Assembly (NCBI GenBank): GCA_029253325.1
Contig: JAQWZS010000075.1
Location: forward strand, 1 to 35,867
Source: Bacteroidia bacterium
GTDB taxonomy: Bacteria > Bacteroidota > Bacteroidia > NS11-12g > UBA9320
Reading direction: 5' to 3'
DNA: 35,867 nt
Below the pieces are notes generated by a model. That model was not told the DNA's origin, ran no database searches, and worked only from the letters and a program-made list of their open reading frames with translations. Below are positions 8,102 to 16,675 of the stretch, one piece after another. A program made the translations under genes and the position numbers. Every line of letters begins with the position of its first letter. The stretch's first letter is position 1.

Positions 8102-10108
8102 ATGAAAAATACGATAAAATACGCTGTTACTGCATTGTCATTCATACTTTACTCTGCTGTGCAAGCCCAGACTTACTCTAACCATCGAGCTGTGGAAGCA
8201 TATGCTAGTTGGGATGAGACTAATCTATCTGTTACTCTACGTTGGAAAGTGGAAGATAATGCTCAATCGTATGCTATTTACAAGCGGATTTATGGCTCTG
8301 AATCATGGGGAGGCTCTGTAGCAAATCTAACTGCAACTGATAGCTTTTATCAAGATACAGACGTTGATGCTACATCGATTTATGAGTATACCGTCGATAA
8401 AACAACTACAATCACCGACCCATTCAACCGACCAAATAAGCTAAAAGGATATGCCTACATTTCCACTGCACATAAAAAACCAGCGGTGCATAGCCGAGGT
8501 ATAATCGGTGTATTAGTAATGGACTATATTCAGAACAGTCTTTCTAGCGAAATCAATACCTTAACTCAAGATTTAGTTGCTGATGGCTGGGAAGTTTTCA
8601 AGGAAGTAATTGCCAGCAATGCTGGGGTTAATGACGTAAGTGATTTGATTGATTACCACGTTCGATCAGAAGGATGCAACGCTTTATACCTATTGGGTAA
8701 TATACCTGTTCCCTATTCTGGGCTGTATTGCGAAGACCTTGATTATCAATCTCCGCCAGATGGTCATAAAACTGCTCCGAATTCTCATTGCGGAGCATGG
8801 CCTTCGGACGTTTATTATGGTGTGATTGATGGTGCTTGGACAGATGTAGATTCCACAACACTGGGTACTCGCGAACAGAATAAAAACCGAATTGGTGATG
8901 GAAAATTTGATAACAGCCGAATTCCAGGCGAAGTAACTATTGGTGTTGGACGTGTAGATTTCAGTAACCTTCCTGCTCTCACCAAATCTGAGATAGAACT
9001 CACCCGCCAATATTTAAATAAGGTGCACACCTACAAGTCAGGTGAGGTAAAACTAATTAACCAAGGAATCGTTGAGGACAACTTCAGTACGTTGGCTGAA
9101 GGATTTGGTGCTGGAGCTGTTCGAGATTTTTCGGCTATTTGTGGCAAAAACGGAGTGATTTACGATGATGTATTTACACAAACAAAAGATCGAGACTATG
9201 CCCTGTCTTATACCTGTGGTGCAGGATGGTATTATTCATGCAATGGTTTTGGTGCAACCATCAGTTTCAATACAAAAAATGCTGCTGCATTCAACCATCT
9301 ATTTGGAAGTTACTTTGGAGACTTTGATAGTGAGAATAATCTATTAAGAGGCTCATTGGCCTCCTCAAAACTTGGTTTTGTATCCATGTGGACTGGTCGT
9401 CCTAAGTGGTTAACCCATCCTCTTGCATTGGGAGAAACCTATGGTGAAATTACCATGAAATCTCAAAATAATTCAAGTAATTATGACGCTGGATACTATC
9501 AAAATGGAACGCACATGGCTTTAATGGGTGACCCATCATTGAGGCATCATATGATATTGCCCCCAACCAATGCAGTGTTGGAAACAAATACTAAAAAGGA
9601 CCAAGTGACCATAAAATGGACTGCTAGCACAGAATCTGATGTTATTGGTTATCACCTATATAGAAGTCAAAAATCGAGCGGTGGATATGGCAGCCCTATC
9701 AATGCAAGCTTAATAGAGGGTACTAGCTACACAGATAATCAACCATATGAAGGAACTAATCACTATCTTGTAAAGGCTGTTAAAATTACAGAAACAGGTA
9801 GTGGCAGTTATACAAATATGAGCATTGGAATTACTGATTCGATTAGTGGTATAAAAGGATCTCAATCGAATATAACCATGATTGATCGATCAAAAATTAA
9901 AATATATCCAACGCTCGTTCAAGACAAAATTCATGTAGAACAAGAAGATGCTCAAAGATCATCCTTTGCCATTCAAAATAGCTTGGGCGTAAATGTTATT
10001 GAAGGTGAGATTTTATCTCAAAAGGAATCCATAAATGTTCAACAATTAGAGTCTGGAGTATATTTCCTAATGTTGAATGGCTTTAGCCAAAAATTTGTGA
10101 AGTACTAA
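8102..10108 (+). CDS. Secreted gingipain (C25)-fold-like protein with FN3 domains and type IX sorting domain
   Basis: A 668-aa protein with a signal peptide (residues 1-23, ending AVQAQ). A fibronectin-III-like domain covers about residues 28-100 (TLRWKVEDNAQSYAIYKR). The central region (about 130-490) has features I associate with C25-like caspase-fold proteins: YLLGNIPVPYSG, DVYYGVIDGAWTD, GDGKFDNSRIP…VGRVDFSN, then GSYFGDFDSENNLLRGSLA and MALMGDPSLRHH. A second FN3 follows (about 495-590), then a short type A sorting domain (KIYPTLVQDKIHV… to GVYFLMLNG…KFVKY). The expected catalytic His-Gly and Cys are not clear; the nearest candidate is TCGAGWYYSC. It may be an inactive relative. Its stop codon overlaps that of the convergent gene. 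Confidence 0.72.
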   Translation: MKNTIKYAVTALSFILYSAVQAQTYSNHRAVEAYASWDETNLSVTLRWKVEDNAQSYAIYKRIYGSESWGGSVANLTATDSFYQDTDVDATSIYEYTVDKTTTITDPFNRPNKLKGYAYISTAHKKPAVHSRGIIGVLVMDYIQNSLSSEINTLTQDLVADGWEVFKEVIASNAGVNDVSDLIDYHVRSEGCNALYLLGNIPVPYSGLYCEDLDYQSPPDGHKTAPNSHCGAWPSDVYYGVIDGAWTDVDSTTLGTREQNKNRIGDGKFDNSRIPGEVTIGVGRVDFSNLPALTKSEIELTRQYLNKVHTYKSGEVKLINQGIVEDNFSTLAEGFGAGAVRDFSAICGKNGVIYDDVFTQTKDRDYALSYTCGAGWYYSCNGFGATISFNTKNAAAFNHLFGSYFGDFDSENNLLRGSLASSKLGFVSMWTGRPKWLTHPLALGETYGEITMKSQNNSSNYDAGYYQNGTHMALMGDPSLRHHMILPPTNAVLETNTKKDQVTIKWTASTESDVIGYHLYRSQKSSGGYGSPINASLIEGTSYTDNQPYEGTNHYLVKAVKITETGSGSYTNMSIGITDSISGIKGSQSNITMIDRSKIKIYPTLVQDKIHVEQEDAQRSSFAIQNSLGVNVIEGEILSQKESINVQQLESGVYFLMLNGFSQKFVKY

Positions 10109-11862
10109 CGATTAAAAAAATCGTCATTCCCCAATTGAAAATAAGCCTTTTCAAGCGGGTAATTACATGAGTCGAACAAGTATTTATTTTGGTCAATGTC
10201 ATAATATTGAATGCAATCTGAAGTAATGGAAACTATTCCGTTGTGATAGGAATAAAATGCATTGTTACTGGGTTTTAAAACCGATTGCTGCTGAAAAACT
10301 GCTGGTTTGTTCATGTAATTAGCTATTGTTGATGGCAAGTCTGCTTGACTAACAATTTCAGGAATAATCGTATCTTTTTGAACAATTCCTCCAGTAAGAA
10401 TAAGCGGTATATGAAAATTTTTCTCACTGTATATTGGGGCATTATCTGGACGAATAACACCATGATCTGCAGTAATAATTACCAATGTATTGGACCATTT
10501 ATCACTTTTTCTCAACCGATGAATCATCAGCCCCAAACAGCTATCTGTGTATGATAAGCTATTTAAATAGGGATCCTCTTTTTTATGGTAATTGGGGATA
10601 TCAAATGGTTCATGACTACTCAAAGAAAATAGCATCGAAAATTGAGGAATTTGCCTACTCGTAAAATCATCTGAAAACGTTTTAAAAACATCCTCATCAT
10701 GAACACCCCATGTATTTTTATTGATCGATGTAAAATCATCTTGAGATTTCGTCTGATTAGCATGACTAAACAACACTTTAATATTTGCAAAATCTAAATT
10801 ACCTCCGTAATAAAATGAGCTCCAATATCGACTATCAAAAAGCTTAAATATGTTGGGCTTTGAGGACAATTCAGTGGGGAAATTGGTAAGTGTTTGCCTT
10901 GCACCACTGGGAAATCCAGTGGTAATTGCTAAAAGACCTTTATCTGATCGAAAACTCGAAGCATAGGCATTTGAAAATGAAATCCCCTTGCCTGCAATTG
11001 AATCTAAACATGGAGTAGATGCGTATTTATCCCCATTGATGGACCCTACCACCTTTGCACTAAAACTTTCAAGTACAATGAGAATAACATTCGTGTTCGA
11101 ATCATAGGGTTGAAGCAATGACGAATAATCTTTTACTTGACTTTCTTTTAGATTTAAGATTTTTTCTGCTTCATCTCTATTTTCAAAAAATATAAGTGGA
11201 GCATGCTTGTCACGCTCTAATTCGGTAGCTAAAAAACTCCATGCAGGATTAACAGCAGCGTTATTCAAGGCATTGTTTTCACTAAAATAAGCACTAGATA
11301 TATTGATAGGCACATTGCTTAGTCCACCTCTTATCATTAACAATGAGAGGGTTAACAACATGATTGCAGTCCAAATATTTCCTCGTTCAGGCAACTCAAA
11401 TAATCGAATACCTTTTTTTGTAAACCAAATAATACTCAGAATAAAAAATAAAAATGCTGCTATTAATGTTTGAGTCTCAATAGAAAACAATCCAGCATTT
11501 TCTTGACCTAAGAATTGAGTAAAACCCAAATTAGTTTTCTGACCCCAATAATAAAAAAAGTATGCATCAGTGGCCATTACCAAAATTAGAAATAGCCATG
11601 AGAACCAGCCGTAAAAAAATAAGATTTTTTTGGTAACACGAGGTACTATTTTACTAAAAAATAAACCCAAAATTGGTATAATCGACAAGTACCCCACCAT
11701 GGATAAATCTAAAGGTAATCCTGCCCACCAAACCTGCCTAAAATTTAAAAAAAATGAACTATCTATTCCTAGATTCACCCACAAAAAGTAAATCTTGGTA
11801 AGGGTAAAAAGACTTAGCCACATCAGCCCAATTTTTAGATAATAATTAATTGTTCTTAGCAA
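10105..11862 (-). CDS. LtaS-like sulfatase/phosphoglycerol-transferase family membrane protein
   Basis: A 585-aa inner-membrane protein of the alkaline-phosphatase superfamily. Five predicted membrane segments fill residues 1-180 (about 12-30, 53-72, 80-98, 130-148 and 163-178), followed by a periplasmic catalytic domain. Metal and active-site signatures: NVILIVLES (258-266, E265), FRSDKGLLAITTGFPSG (304-320), a SSHEPFD histidine and ADHG near residue 477. LtaS-type enzymes normally have threonine at the nucleophile position; here it is serine (S306). Likely roles are phosphoglycerol or phosphoethanolamine transfer to an envelope lipid or glycan, but the substrate cannot be told from sequence. 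The start overlaps the upstream FAD oxidoreductase gene by 7 bp. Confidence 0.85.
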   Translation of the reverse strand: MLRTINYYLKIGLMWLSLFTLTKIYFLWVNLGIDSSFFLNFRQVWWAGLPLDLSMVGYLSIIPILGLFFSKIVPRVTKKILFFYGWFSWLFLILVMATDAYFFYYWGQKTNLGFTQFLGQENAGLFSIETQTLIAAFLFFILSIIWFTKKGIRLFELPERGNIWTAIMLLTLSLLMIRGGLSNVPINISSAYFSENNALNNAAVNPAWSFLATELERDKHAPLIFFENRDEAEKILNLKESQVKDYSSLLQPYDSNTNVILIVLESFSAKVVGSINGDKYASTPCLDSIAGKGISFSNAYASSFRSDKGLLAITTGFPSGARQTLTNFPTELSSKPNIFKLFDSRYWSSFYYGGNLDFANIKVLFSHANQTKSQDDFTSINKNTWGVHDEDVFKTFSDDFTSRQIPQFSMLFSLSSHEPFDIPNYHKKEDPYLNSLSYTDSCLGLMIHRLRKSDKWSNTLVIITADHGVIRPDNAPIYSEKNFHIPLILTGGIVQKDTIIPEIVSQADLPSTIANYMNKPAVFQQQSVLKPSNNAFYSYHNGIVSITSDCIQYYDIDQNKYLFDSCNYPLEKAYFQLGNDDFFNR

Positions 11863-12878
11863 AATCGTTTTATATCAACTTCAGACGGCAAAGGTATGTC
11901 TTGCTCCATATAATCTGACATTTCTCGCATTAATAGTGGTGCAATGCTAATTGCTTTACTCCCCATCCCATTAACCACATACATAGATTCAATGTGTGGA
12001 TGTTTGCCCATGATAGGCTTTCTATCAATAGATGCTGGTCTGATTCCACAATAATGATTTACCACCTCATAAGGTACATCAATTAGTTTATTCAACTTCA
12101 CCTCCAAATCATCTCTCATTAATGATGTTGGCTCAAGTGATGTCTGATTTTGTTCATAAGTAGCTCCTACCCTCCACAAATCATTCCCTATGAACTGAAT
12201 AAAAACTGGACCAAGATATATACTATCTTTGGGTATTCCCTGAGCTCGAATTTCCAGAAGTTCTCCCTTTGTAGGCACTACTTCTATGTGATCTTTGAAA
12301 TAAGGGTTTTTAAAAGATTCATATCCTTCACAAAAGACGATATTTTTGTACAAAAAGGACTGATATTCCTGCTTTTCAGGGTCTAACACATTATAGTCAA
12401 AAGATTCTGATTGTGTGGGAAGTATTTCATTACATGCTGACAAAAAAGCTTCTGTGTCCATCTCTCCTGCAAGATGAATGTTCAAAACTCCAAATGACGT
12501 ATTCAGACCTTTAATGTCCTCGTGTGAAAAAGAACAGAAGTCAATATATTTATCTAAATGTGCTTTGCTCAGCCATCTATTTTGTTCTCCTGCACTCGCT
12601 ATAATTCGCTTCATAGGTTTACTTGAGAAAAATTTAGATTTTAGTGTCTCCTCCAAGTTCTTATAATGACTTGCCAAAGAAGGGAAATACTGATCAGATC
12701 GCCATCCAACTGTAAAAAATTTACCCACTACTGGGTTTACTAATCCTGCCGCTACACGCGTACTGTGATTTGCATTTGACTTATCATAGACTAGCGTACT
12801 AAAACCTCTTTTCATAAGTTCTATTTGTAACAACCTTCCAGATATCCCTCCACCAACAATTAAATAATCTACATTCAT
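11856..12878 (-). CDS. FAD-dependent oxidoreductase (D-amino-acid oxidase/DadA-like fold)
   Basis: A 340-aa cytosolic flavoprotein. The N-terminal DYLIVGGGISGRLLQIEL (residues 4-21, GGGISG at 9-14) is a dinucleotide-binding Rossmann motif, ending in VYDK where the acidic residue would bind the FAD ribose. The conserved arginine-rich second half (GIRPASIDRKPIMGKHP) and the C-terminal VNGMGSKAISIAPLL are typical of the DAO/glycine-oxidase family. The substrate is unknown. It is co-transcribed with the LtaS-like gene through a 7-bp overlap. A promoter box sits 12 bp upstream. MnmC-type or proline-dehydrogenase-like activity cannot be excluded. Confidence 0.82.
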   Translation of the reverse strand: MNVDYLIVGGGISGRLLQIELMKRGFSTLVYDKSNANHSTRVAAGLVNPVVGKFFTVGWRSDQYFPSLASHYKNLEETLKSKFFSSKPMKRIIASAGEQNRWLSKAHLDKYIDFCSFSHEDIKGLNTSFGVLNIHLAGEMDTEAFLSACNEILPTQSESFDYNVLDPEKQEYQSFLYKNIVFCEGYESFKNPYFKDHIEVVPTKGELLEIRAQGIPKDSIYLGPVFIQFIGNDLWRVGATYEQNQTSLEPTSLMRDDLEVKLNKLIDVPYEVVNHYCGIRPASIDRKPIMGKHPHIESMYVVNGMGSKAISIAPLLMREMSDYMEQDIPLPSEVDIKRFC

Positions 12879-12889
12879 GAACGAAACGG

Positions 12890-12897
12890 CAAAGATA
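12890..12897 (-). promoter_or_regulatory. Predicted -7 promoter box for the FAD oxidoreductase operon (TATCTTTG)
   Basis: An exact TAnnTTTG match. The inferred transcript start lies about 8 bases before the ATG at 12878. The box is in the 48-bp divergent gap shared with the lipoprotein gene. Confidence 0.5.
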
Positions 12898-12926
12898 CTC
12901 TGACAATAATTTATGTTATTTGCAGT

Positions 12927-13331
12927 ATGAAGAAATTATTCGTAATTGGTTTGATTACAACAACAATCATAACAGCTTGTAGAGATGAATTTAATATCCC
13001 CGAATACGACAGTTACGTGGACAGTAACAGCCCTAGTTTCGAAATTATCTATCCAAGCGTGGACACAACCATTACAGGTAAAGACACTATCAATTTTGAG
13101 ATAATTTGTAAAGACGATTACGAAATTGATAGCTTTTTCTTTGAAATTCAACCCGCTGATTTTTCATCTGAATTATTCACTTACAAAACTGCTGTTAACG
13201 ATAGCATCTATATTTTCAACCTGAGTTATCCTCTTCCAACAAAAGATAGCATGCGATACGAGGCCTATGTAAAAGCTATTGATGTAGTCGGAAACTCTAA
13301 TAATAAAGTTTATTTTTTTACAGCTAAATAA
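12927..13331 (+). CDS. Small lipoprotein, likely surface-anchored, unknown function
   Basis: A 134-aa protein. A lipoprotein signal peptide ends at the lipobox ITAC with acylated Cys18. The residues after it (CRDEFN) are acidic, resembling the export signal described for surface lipoproteins in Bacteroidota, so surface exposure is a reasonable inference. The remaining ~100 residues look like one Ig-like beta-sandwich (IYPSVDTTITGKDTINFEIICKDD… ending in AYVKAIDVVGNSNNKVYFF). The stop codon overlaps the start of the porin gene by one base (TAATG), so the two are translationally coupled and may act together at the outer membrane. I do not recognise a named family. Confidence 0.8.
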   Translation: MKKLFVIGLITTTIITACRDEFNIPEYDSYVDSNSPSFEIIYPSVDTTITGKDTINFEIICKDDYEIDSFFFEIQPADFSSELFTYKTAVNDSIYIFNLSYPLPTKDSMRYEAYVKAIDVVGNSNNKVYFFTAK

Positions 13332-15211
13332 TGGCTCACAAGTTTAAGCGTTTCCTTCTGAGTGCGTTAATATTACCTGCTCACTTCATTGCATACGCTC
13401 AACTTCTGGACACATCATCTGCTCACAATTACAACCCTACTGATGTCCAAGTTCAGCATATGGAGGACATGGAATTTCTTGAGGATCATGAGACAAATTT
13501 AGACACAAGCTTAAACTTATTTTACAACTACTACCCAGCGTATCAAAACACTTTTCCTTTCATTGATTTAGGATTGGAAGCAACTCCAGTTTTATCACTT
13601 TCTCAATCTAACCAACAGCAATTAAAACTTCGTTTAGGTGCAGATCAAATGAGTCCGTACTTCTATAATGATAAAATTCACCTATATCAAACAGATAAAC
13701 CCTTCACCCGACTCAACTACTCTCAAGGAGCTAATGAGATGTTATCCATTGTTGCAACTCATGCCCAACAAATTTCTGAGAGACTATCATTTGGTGTTGA
13801 TTATCGTAGAATCAAAAATCAAAATTTTTATTTCTCGAATCTTGAAAATTTCTCAAGAGTCCGAATGGGCAATTTATTTAACACCAAATTTTATACCAGT
13901 TACTATTCTCCCGACCGAAAGTATGAAATGGTGACATCATACATTTGGAACAGATCAAAAAATGTTGAATTTGGTGGGATTTCTTCAGACTCATCCTTCA
14001 ATGCTCAAATAGGCAGAGATAAGCTTAATAATAACCAAGTAAACTATACCAATGGACTGGGGACCTTGGCACAAAATCAGTTTAAACTAATCCAATATTT
14101 CAGACCAGGTGGCCTTTCCACCGATTCTACACTAGATGCTAGTCTAAGCCAATTTGATCAGCAATTTTTTATATCCAGTGCTTTAAAAAATGAACGACTC
14201 GAGTTTGAGGATAAAAGTCCCGATAGTTTAAATTATGGTTTCTCTATGTTACCATTTAAAGACTCTAGCTATCATCGATCTATAGAAAACGAAATCGGCT
14301 ACATGAAAAAGATTGGAAATAATAGTATTTTGTCTAGCGTCATTCATGACTTTAATTCAATCTATCAAAATACTGTCAGAGAAACATTCCAAAACGTATA
14401 CTTCAACGTAAAGGGGATCTTCAAACTAAACAAAATTAATTTCAGACCAGAGGCCAAATTGGGTGTTTTAGGTTACAATGCAGGAGATTATTCCATCCAT
14501 GGAGTTGCTTTAACTAGTCTAAACAATTCAAAAATCTCAGGCGGGTTCTTATTACAAAAAGTTGAGCCTACTTTCATGCAACAAGAATTCAGAAGTAATG
14601 CCGTTCAATGGAAAAATGACTTTTCAAAAATTAGTGTCAATCAACTTCATGGGACTGTATCAACTAGTCTCATAAATCACTCTTTGGAAATTGGTATTAC
14701 TGCAGAAAAAACGAATGGGATCATCTTTTATCAAGATGAAAATCAAATAGCTCAATACAATGATGATTTAAGTTGGTTAAGAGCTATAATCAGTCATCAT
14801 TTTACACATGATAATTTTGGATCCGACTTAAATCTAACATTCCAAAAAACCTCCAATCAAGAGGTACTTCCCAGACCAAATACTGCTATTTCAGGCAACG
14901 TATATACTCAATTTCGATTATTCCAAAAAAATCTAAAGGTTCAACTAGGTGTCCGATCTTTTTGGTTCAGCTCATTTAACAGCCCTAAATACAATCCATA
15001 TACTAGAGCTTGGCACAACACCAATCAATCCTTTGAATCCACTCCTCCAATACAGGTTTATACCAATGCTCAGGTGAAAAGCTTCTGCTTTGGTATTGAA
15101 TTTTTTCATACCCAACAAGGATTAATGGGAGAAGATTATTATAGTTCTCCTGGCTATCCAATGATGCCGAGAAGTTTAAGACTAAATATCCGATGGGATT
15201 TAAATAATTAA
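13331..15211 (+). CDS. Putative outer-membrane porin (Bacteroidota putative-porin family)
   Basis: A 626-aa exported protein. The signal peptide (about residues 1-23) ends IAYAQ. The rest is a long series of amphipathic beta strands with many aromatic girdle residues (FYNYYPAYQNTFPFIDLG, SYHRSIENEIGYMKK, LRLNIRWDLNN at the end), as in large barrels. Early segments (DLGLEATPVLSL, TRLNYSQGANEMLSI, QISERLSFGVDYRRIKNQNFY) match my recollection of the Porin_10-type proteins common in flavobacteria. The substrate is unknown. It is coupled to the preceding lipoprotein and converges with the barrel protein at 15256. Confidence 0.82.
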   Translation: MAHKFKRFLLSALILPAHFIAYAQLLDTSSAHNYNPTDVQVQHMEDMEFLEDHETNLDTSLNLFYNYYPAYQNTFPFIDLGLEATPVLSLSQSNQQQLKLRLGADQMSPYFYNDKIHLYQTDKPFTRLNYSQGANEMLSIVATHAQQISERLSFGVDYRRIKNQNFYFSNLENFSRVRMGNLFNTKFYTSYYSPDRKYEMVTSYIWNRSKNVEFGGISSDSSFNAQIGRDKLNNNQVNYTNGLGTLAQNQFKLIQYFRPGGLSTDSTLDASLSQFDQQFFISSALKNERLEFEDKSPDSLNYGFSMLPFKDSSYHRSIENEIGYMKKIGNNSILSSVIHDFNSIYQNTVRETFQNVYFNVKGIFKLNKINFRPEAKLGVLGYNAGDYSIHGVALTSLNNSKISGGFLLQKVEPTFMQQEFRSNAVQWKNDFSKISVNQLHGTVSTSLINHSLEIGITAEKTNGIIFYQDENQIAQYNDDLSWLRAIISHHFTHDNFGSDLNLTFQKTSNQEVLPRPNTAISGNVYTQFRLFQKNLKVQLGVRSFWFSSFNSPKYNPYTRAWHNTNQSFESTPPIQVYTNAQVKSFCFGIEFFHTQQGLMGEDYYSSPGYPMMPRSLRLNIRWDLNN

Positions 15212-15255
15212 GTTTTTCTGAGGATGTAACCTTTTGTAAAATAGAGATTTAATTC

Positions 15256-16083
15256 TTATTTATAAAAATAGACCACACTTAATTTGAACGAACTAGCTCT
15301 GGTGAGTCGTCGCCCACCAACAAGCCTATTTCCATTCTGATCTACCAGTTGATCTTGCACCTTTCTATACCCATATTTTACATTTATTTCTACAGGAGAT
15401 TTCCCTTTATAAAACTGAATTCCTCCTGAAAAAGCAGGCATTATCCATCCTTTATTGTACATTTTATCTTCGTAAATCGTACCCAAATGAACTATCCCTA
15501 TCTTATTAAATTCTAAACCATAACCTAAGTTAAAGCCCACTTTATCTTCAGCATCAAATGTGGACTTAGCTCCATAAAAAAGGTTAAGCATTAGAGGAAC
15601 TTGAAAATTACCAAACCCATTTGAACCAATAACATTTGGTGTACTAGGGTATGCGTTGCCAAAGCCAATTGCTATGGGTGCAGAAACTGCCAATGCAATA
15701 TTTTTTTGAAACTGAAACAGGTTATAACGTGACACAAAGCCAATGGTGTACTGAGAGGAATAATTGGTTTGAGTAGCCCCCTGTTCAATCCGCTTCACAT
15801 TCGTATTTGGGTCTATGAATTCTACATCAATATATCCTAAAGGAGATGTGATATAATCGATAAAAAACGAGCTAGATATTCCTGTATGCAATCTTGCTTT
15901 CCAATCTAAAATACTTAATGGATTTTCTTGGGGCTTATTATCTCTCCCTCCTATTACTTTTATTTCCCCATCCTCTATTGGGCAATTTAGAAATAAACCA
16001 AACGACTGACAAACTATACCTATAGATATCCCAGATAAAAGCATTGCTCTTTTCATACAAGTTATCCGTTTCAGAGTATTCAT
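15256..16083 (-). CDS. Exported protein, predicted outer-membrane beta-barrel, unknown function
   Basis: About 275 aa from the ATG at 16083. An upstream GTG at 16089 adds two residues, and a downstream ATG at 16056 (MKRAMLLSG…) would give the most compact signal peptide. I prefer 16083 because a -7-like box (TATTCTTG, 16094-16101) puts the transcript start just before it. After the signal segment (…GIVCQSFG) come repeated short amphipathic strands (YTIGFVSRYNLFQF, IALAVSAPIAIGFG, VGFNLGYGLEFNKI, GGIQFYKG, SFKLSVVYFYK) ending in an aromatic residue plus lysine, consistent with a small barrel. No family is recognised. It is preceded by a striking double palindrome at 16134-16169. Confidence 0.75.
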   Translation of the reverse strand: MNTLKRITCMKRAMLLSGISIGIVCQSFGLFLNCPIEDGEIKVIGGRDNKPQENPLSILDWKARLHTGISSSFFIDYITSPLGYIDVEFIDPNTNVKRIEQGATQTNYSSQYTIGFVSRYNLFQFQKNIALAVSAPIAIGFGNAYPSTPNVIGSNGFGNFQVPLMLNLFYGAKSTFDAEDKVGFNLGYGLEFNKIGIVHLGTIYEDKMYNKGWIMPAFSGGIQFYKGKSPVEINVKYGYRKVQDQLVDQNGNRLVGGRRLTRASSFKLSVVYFYK

Positions 16084-16133
16084 TCCCACCTTGCAAGAAT
16101 AGTAAAAGGAGACAATTATTTCTAAGTATAGAA

Positions 16134-16169
16134 TATGATTAAAATCATAAAATCATATGATTTTAATCA
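16134..16169 (-). promoter_or_regulatory. Tandem palindromic element upstream of the 15256-16083 barrel gene
   Basis: A perfect 14-bp inverted repeat (TGATTAAAATCATA at 16136-16149 and its complement at 16156-16169) with a 6-base centre. Each arm is itself nearly palindromic: TGAT-TAAA-ATCA and TGAT-TTTA-ATCA, with centres 22 bp apart, so it reads as two tandem dimer-binding boxes. It matches the element at 16680-16707 in 21 of 28 aligned bases. It lies about 50 bp upstream of the barrel gene start. It lacks a following T-tract on the minus strand, so a terminator role for the preceding gene is less likely. Confidence 0.6.
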
Positions 16170-16209
16170 CAAAAAATCCATTACTTGCGTTTACATCATG
16201 TCAATTATT

Positions 16210-16638
16210 CTAGTAAATCTGCTGCCAAACATTCACAACCTTTTGTATGGTTATAGATGTACTGTTAGGAAGAATATTTGTAGAACCTCCATTTATTAGA
16301 CCATAACTTCTATTCAAAATCTTTGTATTTGTAGCATGATTATTAATAAGTGTATAAGTGGTTCCGTCTAAAATAGGATCAGCAATATTGGGGTCTGGGT
16401 CTGGGAGATCAACACTGCTAGTGGCTACATTCATTATTATTGTATGATTATGATGTGCTTGGGTTAAAGCAAACGTAGTGTTTGCAGGCACAATAAATGA
16501 TCCTCGAAGACCACTAATTTCCCAACTAGCTCCCCCATTAGTTCTGGTCAATACCTGTCCGTCTGTTTGTGCTATTGACACAAAAGACGAAAAAATGAAG
16601 AATAATAAAATAAAATATTTTGTATTTGTTTGAATCAT
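16210..16638 (-). CDS. Small secreted protein of unknown function
   Basis: A 142-aa protein with a signal peptide (residues 1-23, FFIFSSFVSIAQ). The mature part starts TDGQVLTRTNGGASWEISG, a pattern (GQVL…NG…W) found in Bacteroidota secreted fibre or adhesin-like proteins that carry such head segments. It contains AHHNHT, then a beta-rich segment with many Asn and Thr (TYTLINNHATNTKILNRSYG, NGGSTNILPNSTSITI) ending VWQQIY. There is no sorting domain and no lipobox. It may be a short trimeric or jelly-roll-like secreted protein; this is a guess. Its upstream region carries a palindrome of the same type as its downstream neighbour. Confidence 0.72.
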   Translation of the reverse strand: MIQTNTKYFILLFFIFSSFVSIAQTDGQVLTRTNGGASWEISGLRGSFIVPANTTFALTQAHHNHTIIMNVATSSVDLPDPDPNIADPILDGTTYTLINNHATNTKILNRSYGLINGGSTNILPNSTSITIQKVVNVWQQIY

Positions 16639-16642
16639 GGAG

Positions 16643-16650
16643 CAAATGTC
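16643..16650 (-). promoter_or_regulatory. Possible -7 promoter box for the small secreted protein (GACATTTG)
   Basis: GACATTTG differs from TAnnTTTG at one position (G for T) and lies only 4 bp before the ATG at 16638. The element at 16676-16707 is centred about 40 bp further upstream, a sensible position for an activator. Confidence 0.3.
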
Positions 16651-16675
16651 ATGGGTTTATCAGATTCCCCCCCTT

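Noticed and set aside
8690..9010. Minus-strand frames opposite the gingipain-like gene
   Set aside because: They lie inside a gene with a clear signal peptide, domains and sorting tail; their composition is that of antisense shadows.
10105..10108. 4-bp overlap of convergent stop codons (also at 21930-21933)
   Set aside because: Simple compaction; overlapping stops of convergent genes are common and need no special explanation.
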